In this document: piece by piece, positions 1 through 9,900 of the stretch
Numbering within the stretch: position 1 is the first letter of the stretch
Layout: every line of letters starts with the position of its first letter
From: Pseudomonas migulae
GTDB taxonomy: Bacteria > Pseudomonadota > Gammaproteobacteria > Pseudomonadales > Pseudomonadaceae
NCBI RefSeq assembly: GCF_024169315.1
Contig: NZ_JALJWR010000001.1
Span: forward strand, 6,126,501-6,190,500
Length of the DNA: 64,000 bases
Direction of reading: 5' to 3'
Made by a program: the position numbers and the translations under genes
Notes under the pieces: model-generated
Database searches by the model: none
Told to the model about the DNA's origin: nothing
The model's input: the letters and a program-made list of their open reading frames with translations, nothing else

Positions 1-726
1 GACGATCGACATCAGGTAAGCGCCGGCCTGCACGTATTGGCCTTCGCGGGCGGCACGCTGACCAATAAGGCCGCTGATGGGGGCGTGGATTTCGCTGCGG
101 GTCAGGTTCAGTTCAGCCTGGGCCAGATCGGTTTTGGCGTTGGCGATCATGGCGTCGAGGCGCTTGATTTCGGCGCTCAGGGAATTGACTTGCTGGCGCT
201 GACTTTGTGCGTCCGCCTGGGCCTTGATCACCTGCGAGCGGGCGATGTGGTTGTCGGCGGAGAGGGTGGTCACCCGTTCTTCCGAAACATAGCCGGGTTT
301 ACGCAGGGTTTGCGCGCGGGACAAGTCGATCTGCGAGCGACCGAGGCTGGCCTGGCTGGAGGCGACTTGCGCGTCGCTTGCGGCAATCAGGCTGGCTTGC
401 TGGGTCAGTTTGCTCTGGGCTTGCAGGCGTTCGGCCTGGCGGGTGGCGAGCGTGGCGTTGGCGCGATCGACGGCGAGGTGGAAGTCATCGCCTTCGAGCT
501 TGATCAGCAACTGGCCTTTCTCGACGTGCTGGTTGTCCTGCACCAGCACCTGATCAATGCGCGCGCCCAACTGGCTCGACACACGGGTGATCTCGCCCTG
601 GACATAGGCGTTGTCGGTGCTTTCATAAAACCGTCCCTTGAAGAACCACTGGGCAAAAAAGCCCCCGGCAATCAGCAGGACGATCAACAGGAAAATAAAC
701 AGGCGACGCTTGAGTTGGGCAGGCAT
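1..726 (-). CDS. HlyD/EmrA-type membrane fusion protein (efflux periplasmic adaptor), 3' end off the window
   Basis: The reverse strand opens at ATG 726 and stays open to base 1, giving the first 242 residues. An N-terminal anchor (about residues 8-28, rich in Ile, Leu, Val and Phe) is followed by the motif ESTDNAYVQGEI, typical of HlyD/EmrA adaptors. Next come a biotinyl-lipoyl-like half, a long Gln/Ala-rich alpha-helical hairpin (about 75-190) and the second lipoyl half starting IHAPISGLIG. Proteins of this family link an inner-membrane exporter to an outer-membrane channel for drug or metabolite efflux. The transporter and the C-terminus would lie to the left, outside the window. No clear Shine-Dalgarno sequence precedes the ATG. 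The family is secure; the substrate is unknown. Confidence 0.9.
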   Translation of the reverse strand, partial: MPAQLKRRLFIFLLIVLLIAGGFFAQWFFKGRFYESTDNAYVQGEITRVSSQLGARIDQVLVQDNQHVEKGQLLIKLEGDDFHLAVDRANATLATRQAERLQAQSKLTQQASLIAASDAQVASSQASLGRSQIDLSRAQTLRKPGYVSEERVTTLSADNHIARSQVIKAQADAQSQRQQVNSLSAEIKRLDAMIANAKTDLAQAELNLTRSEIHAPISGLIGQRAAREGQYVQAGAYLMSIV

Positions 727-946
727 GGGGCAAACTGTAGTCGAGAAATTGTAAGGAAAGTTATCAGCAGAAGAATCTGGCATACAGTCGATAGTGGGTA
801 AATGCCATCGGCTGATAATCCATCATTCATCCCGGCCCGAGCCCGTTGTAGACGCAAACTTGGCTTAAATGCCCTGCTTACTGGAGCCGGGCGGGCAACG
901 CCTGTTACCATTCGCCCTTTGTTTTATCTTCATTTCGAGACTTGCC

Positions 947-2428
947 ATGACCACCGTCCGCACGCGCATCGCGCCATCGCCTACCGGGGACCCCCACGTA
1001 GGTACCGCTTACATCGCACTGTTCAACTACTGCTTTGCCAAGCAGCACGGCGGTGAGTTCATCCTGCGGATCGAAGACACCGATCAGTTGCGTTCGACCC
1101 GCGAGTCCGAACAGCAGATTTTCGACGCCCTGCGCTGGTTGGGGATCGACTGGAGCGAAGGCCCGGACGTCGGTGGCCCGCACGGTCCGTACCGTCAAAG
1201 CGAGCGTGGCGACATCTATCAGAAGTACTGCCAGCAACTGGTCGAGATGGGGCACGCGTTCCCGTGCTTCTGCACCGCCGAAGAACTGGACCAGATGCGC
1301 GCCGAGCAAATGGCCCGTGGCGAAACCCCGCGTTACGACGGCCGTGCGCTGTTGCTGTCCAAGGAAGAAGTCGCGCGCCGTCTGGCCGCTGGCGAGCCGC
1401 ACGTGATCCGCATGAAAGTGCCGAGCGAAGGCGTGTGCGTGGTCCCGGACATGCTGCGTGGCGACGTCGAGATCCCGTGGGATCGCATGGACATGCAAGT
1501 GCTGATGAAGACCGACGGCCTGCCGACGTACTTCCTGGCCAACGTGGTCGATGACCACCTGATGGGCATCACCCACGTTCTGCGCGGCGAAGAATGGCTG
1601 CCTTCGGCACCGAAACTGATTCTTCTGTACGAATACTTCGGCTGGGAACAACCGGAGCTGTGCTACATGCCGCTGCTGCGTAACCCGGACAAGAGCAAGC
1701 TGTCCAAGCGCAAGAACCCGACCTCGGTGACGTTCTACGAGCGCATGGGCTTCATGCCCGAAGCGATGCTCAACTACCTGGGACGCATGGGCTGGTCGAT
1801 GCCGGACGAGCGCGAGAAGTTCTCGTTGCAGGAAATGGTCGACAACTTCGACCTGAGCCGCGTCTCCCTCGGTGGGCCGATTTTCGACATCGAGAAGCTG
1901 TCGTGGCTCAACGGCCAGTGGCTGCGTGACTTGCCGGTGGAAGAGTTCGCCTCGCGCCTGCAAACCTGGGCCCTCAACCCTGAATACATGATGAAGATCG
2001 CGCCGCACGTGCAAGGCCGTGTCGAGACTTTCAGCCAGGTCGCACCGCTGGCCGGTTTCTTCTTCGCCGGTGGCGTGAACCCGGATGCCAAGCTGTTTGA
2101 GTCGAAGAAACTGTCGGGTGATCAGGTTCGTCAGTTGATGCAGCTGATCCTGTGGAAACTGGAAAGCCTGCGTCAGTGGGAAAAGGACAGCATCACCGCG
2201 ACGATTCAAGCGGTGGTCGAATCCCTGGAGCTGAAGCTGCGTGACGCCATGCCGCTGATGTTCGCCGCGATCACTGGCCAGGCCAGTTCGGTGTCGGTGC
2301 TCGATGCGATGGAAATCCTCGGCCCGGACCTGACGCGTTTCCGTCTGCGCCAGGCAATCGACCTGCTCGGCGGCGTGTCGAAGAAAGAAAACAAAGAGTG
2401 GGAAAAACTGCTGGCGAATATCGCCTGA
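947..2428 (+). CDS. gltX: glutamyl-tRNA synthetase
   Basis: Charges tRNA-Glu with glutamate in the cytoplasm. The 493-residue product has the usual length for Pseudomonas GltX. The class I signature is seen as HVGT at residues 17-20 within [14 protein letters not shown], and the KMSKS-type loop appears as KLSKR near residue 255. The start at ATG 947 ([14 protein letters not shown]) is chosen because conserved class I sequence begins at once; the frame stays open upstream to 869 but that part looks non-coding. Two tRNA-Glu genes follow within 0.8 kb, so the enzyme and its substrate are neighbours. A REP element lies just after the stop codon. Confidence 0.98.
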   Translation: MTTVRTRIAPSPTGDPHVGTAYIALFNYCFAKQHGGEFILRIEDTDQLRSTRESEQQIFDALRWLGIDWSEGPDVGGPHGPYRQSERGDIYQKYCQQLVEMGHAFPCFCTAEELDQMRAEQMARGETPRYDGRALLLSKEEVARRLAAGEPHVIRMKVPSEGVCVVPDMLRGDVEIPWDRMDMQVLMKTDGLPTYFLANVVDDHLMGITHVLRGEEWLPSAPKLILLYEYFGWEQPELCYMPLLRNPDKSKLSKRKNPTSVTFYERMGFMPEAMLNYLGRMGWSMPDEREKFSLQEMVDNFDLSRVSLGGPIFDIEKLSWLNGQWLRDLPVEEFASRLQTWALNPEYMMKIAPHVQGRVETFSQVAPLAGFFFAGGVNPDAKLFESKKLSGDQVRQLMQLILWKLESLRQWEKDSITATIQAVVESLELKLRDAMPLMFAAITGQASSVSVLDAMEILGPDLTRFRLRQAIDLLGGVSKKENKEWEKLLANIA

Positions 2429-2437
2429 CGACACGGT

Positions 2438-2530
2438 CCTGTGAGAGCGTGGCTTGCCCGCGAAGAGCGATGACGCGGTGTAACCGATACACCGCGGCGT
2501 CAAATTCGCCGGCAAGCCTGGCTCCTACAG
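2438..2530. repeat. REP-type inverted repeat after gltX
   Basis: Two outward-facing copies of the Pseudomonas intergenic palindrome core (left arm with GGCTTGCCCGCGAAG, right arm with GCCGGCAAGCCTGGCTCC) flank about 40 bases that also contain an inverted repeat (ACCGCGGCGTC with GATGACGCGGT). Similar elements occur at eight further sites in the window, almost always between genes. Confidence 0.75.
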
Positions 2531-2614
2531 CAAGAGATACCCCCGTTTTCCGGGGGGAGGGCGGTAAGTGATTGTTATGTCGGCAAAAAACTTTGGAAAT
2601 TGTTAAAAATAAAT

Positions 2615-2643
2615 TTGACACGTTTCCAAAGCGCCATTAAGAT
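2615..2643 (+). promoter_or_regulatory. sigma-70 promoter of the tRNA-Ala/Glu cluster
   Basis: TTGACA (2615-2620) is followed after 17 bases by TAAGAT (2638-2643) and a GC-rich discriminator, a pattern expected for stringently controlled stable RNA promoters. The first tRNA begins 22 bases after the -10 box. Confidence 0.65.
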
Positions 2644-2664
2644 TCGCCCCGTCCTCAGCGATGA

Positions 2665-2740
<76 letters not shown>

Positions 2741-2819
2741 ATTTACACTTCAAGGTCTGGCCACACCGGCCTTGAAGCGATCAACACTCAGCGTTGATCT
2801 GTTGTATAGAAGGGTTTGC

Positions 2820-2895
2820 GTCCCCTTCGTCTAGTGGCCTAGGACACCGCCCTTTCACGGCGGTAACAGGGGTTCGAGTCCCCTAGGGGACGCCA
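2820..2895 (+). tRNA. tRNA-Glu (TTC)
   Basis: 76 bases with encoded CCA. Acceptor arm GTCCCCT pairs with AGGGGAC, and the anticodon stem CCGCC/GGCGG encloses CTTTCAC, giving anticodon TTC. It lies downstream of gltX, whose product charges it. Confidence 0.97.
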
Positions 2896-2948
2896 GTTTT
2901 ACAGAAGCGATGTTGCAAGATGTCGCTCCGCCGCGAGGCGAAAAATCC

Positions 2949-3024
2949 GGGGCTATAGCTCAGCTGGGAGAGCGCCTGCATGGCATGCAGGAGGTCAGCG
3001 GTTCGATCCCGCTTAGCTCCACCA
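2949..3024 (+). tRNA. tRNA-Ala (GGC), second copy
   Basis: Same structure and anticodon GGC as the copy at 2665. The anticodon stem here is CCTGC/GCAGG instead of CTTGC/GCAAG, a paired change that keeps the stem intact. Confidence 0.97.
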
Positions 3025-3104
3025 ATTTTACAATTCAAGGTCTGGCCACACCGGCCTTGAATCGATCAGCTCTCAGCACTGATCAGTTGTATAGAAGGTT
3101 TTGC

Positions 3105-3180
3105 GTCCCCTTCGTCTAGTGGCCTAGGACACCGCCCTTTCACGGCGGTAACAGGGGTTCGAGTCCCCTAGGGGACGCCA
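3105..3180 (+). tRNA. tRNA-Glu (TTC), second copy
   Basis: 76 bases with CCA, matching the copy at 2820. It is the last tRNA of the cluster; a terminator hairpin follows 26 bases later. Confidence 0.97.
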
Positions 3181-3206
3181 CGATTACCCGCTCTGCGGGA
3201 TTTTAT

Positions 3207-3240
3207 AAGGGTCATTCAATTATTGAATGGCCCTTTTGTT
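3207..3240 (+). terminator. rho-independent terminator of the tRNA cluster
   Basis: AAGGGTCATTCA and TGAATGGCCCTT form a long hairpin with one T-G wobble, directly followed by a T-run (CCCTTTTGTTTG). Confidence 0.85.
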
Positions 3241-3328
3241 TGTCTGGCGTTTGGCCAAATTCCCCCATTTCTTTCAAACTGTGCTTCAGACCAACGGTCA
3301 CACCCGCGACTTGCGTAAAATTATTATG

Positions 3329-3341
3329 AGAATAATATTCT
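3329..3341. promoter_or_regulatory. candidate TetR operator
   Basis: Perfect inverted repeat AGAAT-AAT-ATTCT, 23 bases before the TetR start codon, next to a second TAATATTC half-site. The AT-rich dyads in the leader of an autoregulated TetR gene suggest an operator; binding is inferred. Confidence 0.45.
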
Positions 3342-3364
3342 AGTCGTAATATTCGGAGGCAACG

Positions 3365-3904
3365 ATGAACGATAAAAAAGCTCAAACCCGCGAACGCATC
3401 CTCAAGGCCGCCAGCGCAGCGCTGATTCAGCGTGGCCCGGCCGAACCGAGCGTGGGCGAAGTGATGGGCGCAGCCGGCCTGACGGTGGGCGGCTTCTATG
3501 CGCACTTCGAAAGCAAGGACGCGATGATGCTGGAGGCGTTCAAGCAACTGCTCGGTCACCGCCGTGGACTGATTGCCGACATGGACACCGAATTGACCGG
3601 CGAAGAGCGTCGCGCCTTGGTCGCTGCGTTTTACCTGTCACGCAAACACCGTGATTCCTCTGAGTCAGCGTGCCCGATCCCGGCGTCTGTCGGCGAGTTG
3701 GGGCGTCTGCCGGACGCGTTTCGCGTGGCGCTGAATGAGCATGTGGAAATGATGGTCGCGCAGTTGGCGGCCAGCCCGGAAGACACCGACAAAGCCCTGG
3801 CCGACATGGCCTTGATGGTCGGTGGTCTGGCTCTGGCGCGGGCCTTGGGGCCGGGAGAGTTATCCGATCGATTGCTGCGTGCCGCCAAGTCGGCGGTGTT
3901 ATGA
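3365..3904 (+). CDS. TetR/AcrR-family transcriptional regulator
   Basis: A 179-residue DNA-binding repressor-type protein. Residues about 9-55 form the TetR helix-turn-helix, with the diagnostic AGLTVGGFYAHFESKD segment covering the recognition helix. The C-terminal ligand domain includes CPIPASVGELGR, common in the subgroup that controls hydrolase or efflux genes. The start has a good ribosome site (GGAGGCAACG). The gene sits 31 bases before an alpha/beta hydrolase gene on the same strand and has AT-rich dyads in its leader, so it probably controls itself and the hydrolase. The effector is unknown. Confidence 0.93.
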   Translation: MNDKKAQTRERILKAASAALIQRGPAEPSVGEVMGAAGLTVGGFYAHFESKDAMMLEAFKQLLGHRRGLIADMDTELTGEERRALVAAFYLSRKHRDSSESACPIPASVGELGRLPDAFRVALNEHVEMMVAQLAASPEDTDKALADMALMVGGLALARALGPGELSDRLLRAAKSAVL

Positions 3905-3935
3905 CCTGAAGGCAATGGCCTGAGGAGTGAGAGCG

Positions 3936-4769
3936 ATGAGCACGTTAAAGTGGGTTCGTGGCGTTAATGGCACCTTGGGCTGGTTTGCACCGAAACTGGT
4001 CGCGAGCAAAATGCGACTGGCGTTCATGACGCCGCGGGATCTGCCGCCGCGTGACTGGGAATTGCCGCTGCTGGCGAAATCCGAGCGCATCACTTTACGC
4101 TTCGGCCTTTCGGCATTGCGCTGGGGGCAAGGCCCGGCGGTGTTGCTGATGCACGGTTGGGAAGGCCGGCCGACGCAGTTCGCCAGTCTGATCACTGCGC
4201 TGGTTGATGCCGGTTACACCGTCGTTGCGCTGGATGGCCCAGCGCATGGTCGCTCACCGGGCAACGAAGCCAACGTCGTGCTGTTCGCCCGTGCCATGCT
4301 TGAGGCCGCCGCCGAGTTGCCGCCGTTGCAGGCGGTCATCGGTCACTCGATGGGCGGTGCCAGCGCCATGCTCGCCGTTCAGTTGGGGTTGCGCACTGAA
4401 ACCCTGGTGACGATTGCTGCGCCGGCGCGGATTCTCGGGGTGCTGCGTGGTTTCGCTCGTTACGTGCGACTGCCGCCAAAGGCCCGTTCGGCATTCATTC
4501 GCCAGGTTGAGAAAGACGTTGGCATGCGTGCCGCTGCACTGGATGTCTCGCACTATCAACTCGACATGCCCGGGCTGATCGTTCACGCCGAAGACGATTG
4601 CTTCGTTCCGGTCAAGGAATCCCAACTGATCCACGAAGCCTGGTTCGACAGCCGTCTGTTGCGACTGGAAGAAGGCGGCCATCAACGGGTATTGGCTGAC
4701 CCTCGGGTGATTGATGGGGTGTTATCACTGCTGGCCGGCCGCAGCCTGCAATCGCGCCAATCGGCCTGA
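3936..4769 (+). CDS. alpha/beta-fold hydrolase
   Basis: A 277-residue protein of the alpha/beta hydrolase superfamily. Seen are the oxyanion-hole motif LLMHGWEGRP, the nucleophile elbow GHSMGGAS with its Ser, a late Asp in VHAEDDCFVPV and the His in EGGHQRVLADP, so the Ser-Asp-His triad is complete. ATG 3936 is chosen because GAGGAG lies 8 bases upstream; a GTG three codons earlier overlaps that ribosome site. It follows a TetR gene and precedes a thioesterase gene, suggesting a small ester- or acyl-processing group. The substrate cannot be told from the sequence. Confidence 0.92.
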   Translation: MSTLKWVRGVNGTLGWFAPKLVASKMRLAFMTPRDLPPRDWELPLLAKSERITLRFGLSALRWGQGPAVLLMHGWEGRPTQFASLITALVDAGYTVVALDGPAHGRSPGNEANVVLFARAMLEAAAELPPLQAVIGHSMGGASAMLAVQLGLRTETLVTIAAPARILGVLRGFARYVRLPPKARSAFIRQVEKDVGMRAAALDVSHYQLDMPGLIVHAEDDCFVPVKESQLIHEAWFDSRLLRLEEGGHQRVLADPRVIDGVLSLLAGRSLQSRQSA

Positions 4770-4817
4770 GCATCCGTTACACTGCCCCGGTCGACATAAT
4801 CTGACCGGGAGTGGGGC

Positions 4818-5255
4818 ATGGGCTGGGATCGGGCAACGCCATTTATCATTGATCTGGAAGTGGGCGCCGAGGACATCGACGGGTTGGGTCACGCGAATAA
4901 CGCGGTATATGTGACCTGGCTCGAGCGTTGCGCCTGGCGTCACTCCCAGCGACTCGGTCTGGACCTGGTCGAGTATCGGCGACTGGATCGGGCGATGGCA
5001 GTGGTGCGGCACGAGATCGATTACCTGGCGGCGGCCTACGAGGGCGATGAGTTGCAATTGGCGACCTGGATCGTCGATTGGGATCAGCGTCTGAAAATGA
5101 CCCGGCACTTTCAGCTGAAACGACCGAGTGACAACACCACGTTGCTGCGGGCGCAGACCACGTTTGTCTGCATCGAGTTGTCCACGGGCAGGCCCAAGCG
5201 CATGCCGGCGGAGTTCATCGAGGGTTATGGCCCAGCATTGCAAATCGCACTCTAA
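4818..5255 (+). CDS. acyl-CoA thioesterase, 4HBT (YbgC/FadM-like) family
   Basis: A 145-residue hotdog-fold thioesterase. The N-terminal half holds the family signature DGLGHANNAVYVTWLE, where the Asp and His-Ala-Asn positions match the 4-hydroxybenzoyl-CoA thioesterase active-site region. Such enzymes hydrolyse acyl-CoA or acyl-ACP thioesters in the cytoplasm. The start is ATG 4818 after GGGAGTGGGGC. The gene lies 48 bases after the hydrolase and could share its transcript. A REP element separates it from dusC. The acyl preference is not predictable here. Confidence 0.92.
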   Translation: MGWDRATPFIIDLEVGAEDIDGLGHANNAVYVTWLERCAWRHSQRLGLDLVEYRRLDRAMAVVRHEIDYLAAAYEGDELQLATWIVDWDQRLKMTRHFQLKRPSDNTTLLRAQTTFVCIELSTGRPKRMPAEFIEGYGPALQIAL

Positions 5256-5262
5256 GTGATCT

Positions 5263-5330
5263 CTTCGCGGGCAAGCCACGCTCCCACAGGTGTGCACGGA
5301 ACTCTGTAGGAGCGAGGCTTGCCCGCGAAG
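5263..5330. repeat. REP-type inverted repeat before dusC
   Basis: Arm CTTCGCGGGCAAGCC with GCTCCCACAG and its mirrored partner CTGTAGGAGC with GGCTTGCCCGCGAAG enclose about 14 bases. Confidence 0.85.
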
Positions 5331-5425
5331 GCGTCCGCACAATCAACACCGTCCGGCCTGACGAAATACCTTCCAGCCGCCGAAACCAGTAAACTGCCGC
5401 ACGTTTTTCCTCGAGTGTGTTTTTC

Positions 5426-6385
5426 ATGCAAATTGCTTTGGCACCCATGGAGGGGTTGGTCGACAACATCCTGCGGGACGTGCTGACCCGTGTGGGCGGT
5501 ATCGATTGGTGCGTGACCGAGTTCATCCGGATCAACGACCAGCTGCTCACGCCTGCCTATTTCCACAAGTTCGGCCCTGAATTGCTGGCGGGCGCGCGCA
5601 CCGCGTCTGGCGTGCCGTTGCGCGTGCAGCTGTTGGGTTCCGATCCCGTGTGCCTGGCGGAAAACGCCGCGCTGGCCTGCGAGTTGGGTTCCGAAGTCAT
5701 CGACCTGAACTTCGGTTGCCCGGCCAAGACCGTCAACAAGTCACGCGGTGGCGCGGTGTTGCTCAAAGAGCCCGAGCTGCTGAACCAGATCGTCGAGCAT
5801 GTTCGTCGCGCGGTTCCGGCGCACATTCCGGTCACCGCGAAAATGCGACTCGGCTTCGACAGTCCTGACGGTTCTCTGGTCTGCGCCACGGCCCTGGCCG
5901 AAGGCGGTGCGGAACACATCGTGGTGCATGCGCGGACCAAGATGGACGGTTACAAGCCGCCGGCACATTGGGAGTGGATCCCTCGCGTGCAGGAAGTGGT
6001 CAAGGTGCCCGTGTTCGCCAATGGTGATATCTGGAGCGTTGAAGACTGGCGCCGCTGCCGCGAAATCAGCGGCGTGGAAGACATCATGCTGGGTCGCGGG
6101 CTGGTATCGCGTCCGGACCTGGCACGGCAAATCGCAGCCGCTCGCGCCGGTGAAGAGGTCGTCGAGATGACGTGGGCCGAACTGCTGCCGCTGATTCAGG
6201 ACTTCTGGCTGCAAGCCAAGGCACAGATGACGGCGCGCCAATCGCCCGGTCGCCTGAAGCAGTGGCTGGCGATGCTGACGCGCAATTATCCCGAAGCCGT
6301 TGAGTTGTTTACCGAGCTGCGCCGTGAAACCGAGCTGGATCAGGTCTCGCGATTGCTGGGGTTGCAGGTGCTGGAGGCTGCTTAA
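5426..6385 (+). CDS. dusC: tRNA-dihydrouridine synthase C
   Basis: An FMN enzyme that reduces a uridine in the tRNA D loop (U16 in E. coli DusC). The 319-residue protein starts with [14 protein letters not shown], the Dus N-terminal signature, and has the catalytic Cys at residue 98 in [18 protein letters not shown]- and tRNA-binding segments such as VTAKMRLGF and [10 protein letters not shown] follow. ATG 5426 is preferred over the GTG three codons upstream because family members begin at this point. The DusC assignment, rather than DusA or DusB, rests on length and the MEGLVDN and VTEFIR motifs. Confidence 0.93.
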   Translation: MQIALAPMEGLVDNILRDVLTRVGGIDWCVTEFIRINDQLLTPAYFHKFGPELLAGARTASGVPLRVQLLGSDPVCLAENAALACELGSEVIDLNFGCPAKTVNKSRGGAVLLKEPELLNQIVEHVRRAVPAHIPVTAKMRLGFDSPDGSLVCATALAEGGAEHIVVHARTKMDGYKPPAHWEWIPRVQEVVKVPVFANGDIWSVEDWRRCREISGVEDIMLGRGLVSRPDLARQIAAARAGEEVVEMTWAELLPLIQDFWLQAKAQMTARQSPGRLKQWLAMLTRNYPEAVELFTELRRETELDQVSRLLGLQVLEAA

Positions 6386-6403
6386 AAAATTTGAAAAGAA
6401 TCT

Positions 6404-6432
6404 CTTGAAAAGCAATCGGCGGTCCTTATTTA
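6404..6432 (+). promoter_or_regulatory. sigma-32 (heat-shock) promoter of ibpA
   Basis: CTTGAAA (6404-6410) matches the sigma-32 -35 box exactly. After 13 bases comes CCTTATTTA (6424-6432), close to the -10 consensus CCCCATNT. The downstream gene is a small heat-shock protein, which fits. Confidence 0.7.
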
Positions 6433-6440
6433 AGGATTAC

Positions 6441-6503
6441 GCGATGCCGAATTCGGGTCGCGGAGACAAAAAACTTGCTGATTGTTTTCAGGAGATTTGA
6501 ATC
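6441..6503 (+). ncRNA. ROSE-like RNA thermometer in the ibpA leader
   Basis: Two hairpins are visible. The first is GCGA...CCGAATTCGG...TCGC (6441-6461). The second pairs CTTGCTGA (6474-6481) with the ribosome site TCAGGAG (6488-6494); one G of TTGCT is left bulged, and C-G, U-A, U-G, C-G, U-A, G-C and A-U pairs form. A UUGCU segment opposing AGGA with a bulged G is the hallmark of ROSE thermometers, which melt on heating and free the start of small heat-shock mRNAs. Confidence 0.8.
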
Positions 6504-6950
6504 ATGACTACTGCATTTTCCCTGGCTCCACTGTTCCGTTCCTCGGTAGGTTTCGACCGTTTCAACGACCTGTTCGAAACCGCCCTGCGCAACGAACCAG
6601 GCAGCACCTACCCACCTTACAACGTGGAAAAACACGGTGACGATCAATACCGCATCGTCGTGGCGGCAGCCGGTTTCCAGGAGGAAGACCTGGACCTGCA
6701 AGTCGAGAAGGGTGTGCTGACCATCAGTGGCGGCAAACGTGACGCGACGGAAGGCGTGACCTTCCTGCATCAAGGCATCGCCCAGCGTGCGTTCAAACTG
6801 TCGTTCCGCCTGGCCGATCACATCGAGATCAAGGCCGCCGACCTGCGCAACGGTCTGTTGAGCATCGACCTGTTGCGGGTGGTTCCGGAAGAGGCGAAAG
6901 CCAAACGCATCCCGATCAACGGGACGCAAAAACCAGCCTTGCAGCACTAA
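6504..6950 (+). CDS. ibpA: small heat-shock protein, Hsp20/IbpA family
   Basis: An ATP-independent holdase chaperone of 148 residues that binds unfolding proteins during heat stress. The N-terminus MTTAFSLAPLFRSSVGFDRF resembles IbpA. The alpha-crystallin domain covers about residues 35-125, including PPYNVEKHGDDQYRI and the edge motif LLSIDLLRVVPEE near its end. Transcription from a sigma-32-like promoter and translation control by a ROSE-like leader are both supported by sequence. A strong hairpin terminator follows, shared with the convergent gene. The leader and position match the ibpA locus of other pseudomonads. Confidence 0.95.
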   Translation: MTTAFSLAPLFRSSVGFDRFNDLFETALRNEPGSTYPPYNVEKHGDDQYRIVVAAAGFQEEDLDLQVEKGVLTISGGKRDATEGVTFLHQGIAQRAFKLSFRLADHIEIKAADLRNGLLSIDLLRVVPEEAKAKRIPINGTQKPALQH

Positions 6951-6962
6951 GGCAGGGCAATG

Positions 6963-6988
6963 AAAAGGGCGCCAATGGCGCCCTTTTT
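6963..6988. terminator. bidirectional terminator between ibpA and the convergent GGDEF-EAL gene
   Basis: AAAAGGGCGCC-AAT-GGCGCCCTTTTTT is a perfect stem with A-runs and T-runs on both sides, so it can end transcription from either direction. Confidence 0.92.
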
Positions 6989-6996
6989 TGTGCTCG

Positions 6997-9900
6997 TCAT
7001 TTGAGCAGCTTCTGAAACGCCTCCACCGGCAGCGGCGAGCTGTGCAAATACCCCTGATAAAAATGGCAGCCCAGCCCCTGCAAGAATTCAAGCTGCTCCG
7101 GGGTCTCTACCCCTTCGGCAATCACTTTCAATTCCAGGCTGCGGGCCATGGCGACGATGGCGCGGATGATTTCGGCGTCGTTGGGGTCGGTGGTGGCGTC
7201 GCGGATGAATGACTGGTCGATTTTCAGCGTGTCGACCGGCAGTCGCTTGAGGTAGGTCAGCGAGGAATAACCGGTGCCGAAGTCGTCCATGGCGAAGCTC
7301 ACACCGAGTTTTTTCAGGCGCCGCATTTTGCTGATGGTGTCTTCCAGATTCTGGATGACGATGCCTTCGGTGATTTCCAGTTTCAGCAACGAGCAGGGGA
7401 GGCCGTGGCTGACGAGGCTGTGCTCGATGCGTTCGACGAAATCGTTCTGGCGGAATTGCCGCGGGCTGATGTTCACGCACAAACTGAAATCCAATGGGTC
7501 GATCAGGCCCTTGGCGATCAGCTTTTTGAAGGCCGCGCACACTTCCTCGACGATCCAAGTGCCGACCTCCAGAATCAACCCGCTGTCTTCCAGCACCTTG
7601 ATGAATTCGGTCGGCGATTGTGCGCCGAGTTCCGGGTGGCACCAGCGCACCAGCGCTTCGGCGCCGACGATGCGGTTGTCGCGAGCATCCACTTGCGGCT
7701 GGTAATGCACCTCGAACTCGCCCCGGGAAAGGGCCAGGCGCAAGTCGGTTTCCATGCGCAGGCGTTCACTGGCGGCCTTCTGCATGGTGTTGTGGTACAT
7801 CTGCGTGGTGTTACGCCCGGAATCCTTGGCCCGATAAAGCGCGATGTCGGCGCGTTTAAGCAAGTCGGTCGGGGTCGAGCCGTGATCGGGAATCAGCGCG
7901 ATGCCGATACTCGGCGTCACTTGCAGGCGTTGACCATCAAGGAACATCGGTTCGGACAACAGTTCGCGCAAGGTGTCCGCGAGCTCGCGGACCTGGGCGC
8001 TGACTTCGTTGTGCGAACCTTCCAGGCCACTGAGCAACACCACGAATTCGTCTCCGCCGAGTCGCGCAACAGTGTCTTCCATGCGCACGCTGGCTTCAAG
8101 GCGGGCGGTGATGATCTTCAGCACCGTGTCGCCCACCGGGTGGCCGAGCGAGTCGTTGATGTGCTTGAAATGGTCGAGATCGAGAAACATCAAGGCGCCG
8201 CGCAGATTGTGGCGTTTGAGCAGGGCGATCTGCTGGCTCAGGCGGTCCATCAACAGTGCACGGTTCGGCAGGTTGGTCAGCGGGTCGTGGTAGGCCAGGT
8301 GGCGGATCTGCGCTTCGGCGTTTTTCAGCAGGCTGACGTCACGCGCGGTCAGCAGCAGGCACGCGGTTTCGTTGAGCGTGATCGGTTCCACCGACACTTC
8401 GACGGTCAGCAGTTCACCGCGCTTGTTGCGGCCGAGCATCTCCTGGTGATGCACCCGGCCCTTGATCTGTATCTCGGCCAGCAGCGCCGAGCGTTGTTTT
8501 TCTTCAGCCCAGATGCCGACCTGGTAAACCGTGCGGCCGACCACCTCATCGGCTCGGTAGCCGGTCAGTCGGCAGAAACCGTCGTTGACCTCCAGATAGC
8601 GCCCGGTGTCGCGTTCCGTGATGGTGATGGCGTCGGGGCTGGAGTGGAAGGCCTTGGCGAACTTCTCTTCGCTGGCCTTGAGCGCCGCTTCCGAGCGTTG
8701 TTGCTGGGTGATGTCGCGCAGGGTGGTGACGATGCACGGCTGGTCGCCAACGCTGATCTGGCGGCTGGAAATCACGCAGGTCAGCGATTGGCCGTCCTTG
8801 TGTTGCACCAGGATCGCCACGTTGTTCAGGCCCTGCTCGCGGATGACCTGCTCGATCCTTCGCAGGCTTTTTGCCGACGCGTCCCACAGGCCGATTTCAT
8901 CGGCGCTACGGCCAATCACTTCGGCGGTGCTCCAACCGAAGGTCTGGGTGAAACTGGAATTGATTTCGATGAACTGGCCGGTGTCCTGGCGAGTCACGCA
9001 GATCGGGTCCGGGCTGACCTGGAACAGGGTGGCAAACTTCTCTTCGGAGGCGACCAGCTTCTGTTCGCGTTCGACCTGATCGGTGATGTCCAGCAAGGTG
9101 CCGGCCATGCGCAACGGGGCGCCGTTTTCATCGCGGTAGAGGCGGGCGCGGCTTTCCAGGTAGCGCGAAGTGCCATCCTCGAGTTGCACGCGGTAGGTCA
9201 GCTGATAGTTGCCCGCCGGGCCTTCGCGCAGGCTGCGATAGGCATCGCGCATGCTGTCGCGCTCTTCGCCGGGCACGCCTTCGAAAAACTCTTCGAACGA
9301 CTCATGGAACGGTATGGGATCCAGCCCGTGCAGTTGCGCGGCCCGGGCCGAGCCGTAAAGCATGCCGCTGGGAATGTGCCAGTCCCAGGTGCCGAGCTGT
9401 GCCGAGTCCAGCGCCAGGTCGAGGCGTTCCTGGCTGTCTTTCAGGGCGAGCTCGGCGACTTTGCGCTCGGTGGTGTCGAGAAAGGTGCTGAGCAGATAGG
9501 GCTGGCCTTCGAGCTCGACTTTCTGTGCGCTGAGGATGCCGTCATGAACCTGGCCGTTGCTGGCGCGAAACTGCACTTCCATGCTGACCAGCTCGCCTTT
9601 GGCCTTGGTCGCCTTGACCAGTTTCTCCCGTTGCTCCGGGTGCACCCACAAGCCTAGTTCAAGGGTGGTGCGGCCAATTGCGTTTTGCACCGGCCAGCCG
9701 AACAGGCTTTCGAAATACTGGTTGGCCTCGGTGATCAGGCCGTCTTCCTGGCGGGTCAGCAGAACCATGTTCGGGCACAGGTGAAACAGCGTTGCGAAGC
9801 GTTTTTCCGAACTGCTCAGTGCCTGTTCGCGCTGGCGCTGGTGGGTGATCTCGCGGATCACCCCGATCATGCGCGGCCGACCGTGTTTATCCGGCAGTAA

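Noticed and set aside
905..2515. Open frame of 536 codons on the minus strand opposite gltX
   Set aside because: Shadow of gltX; it crosses the REP element and has no recognisable motif.
7405..9657. Long open frame (750 codons) on the plus strand
   Set aside because: It lies wholly opposite the GGDEF-EAL gene, whose motifs are intact. GC-rich third positions in Pseudomonas genes keep the opposite strand open, and this frame shows no domain.
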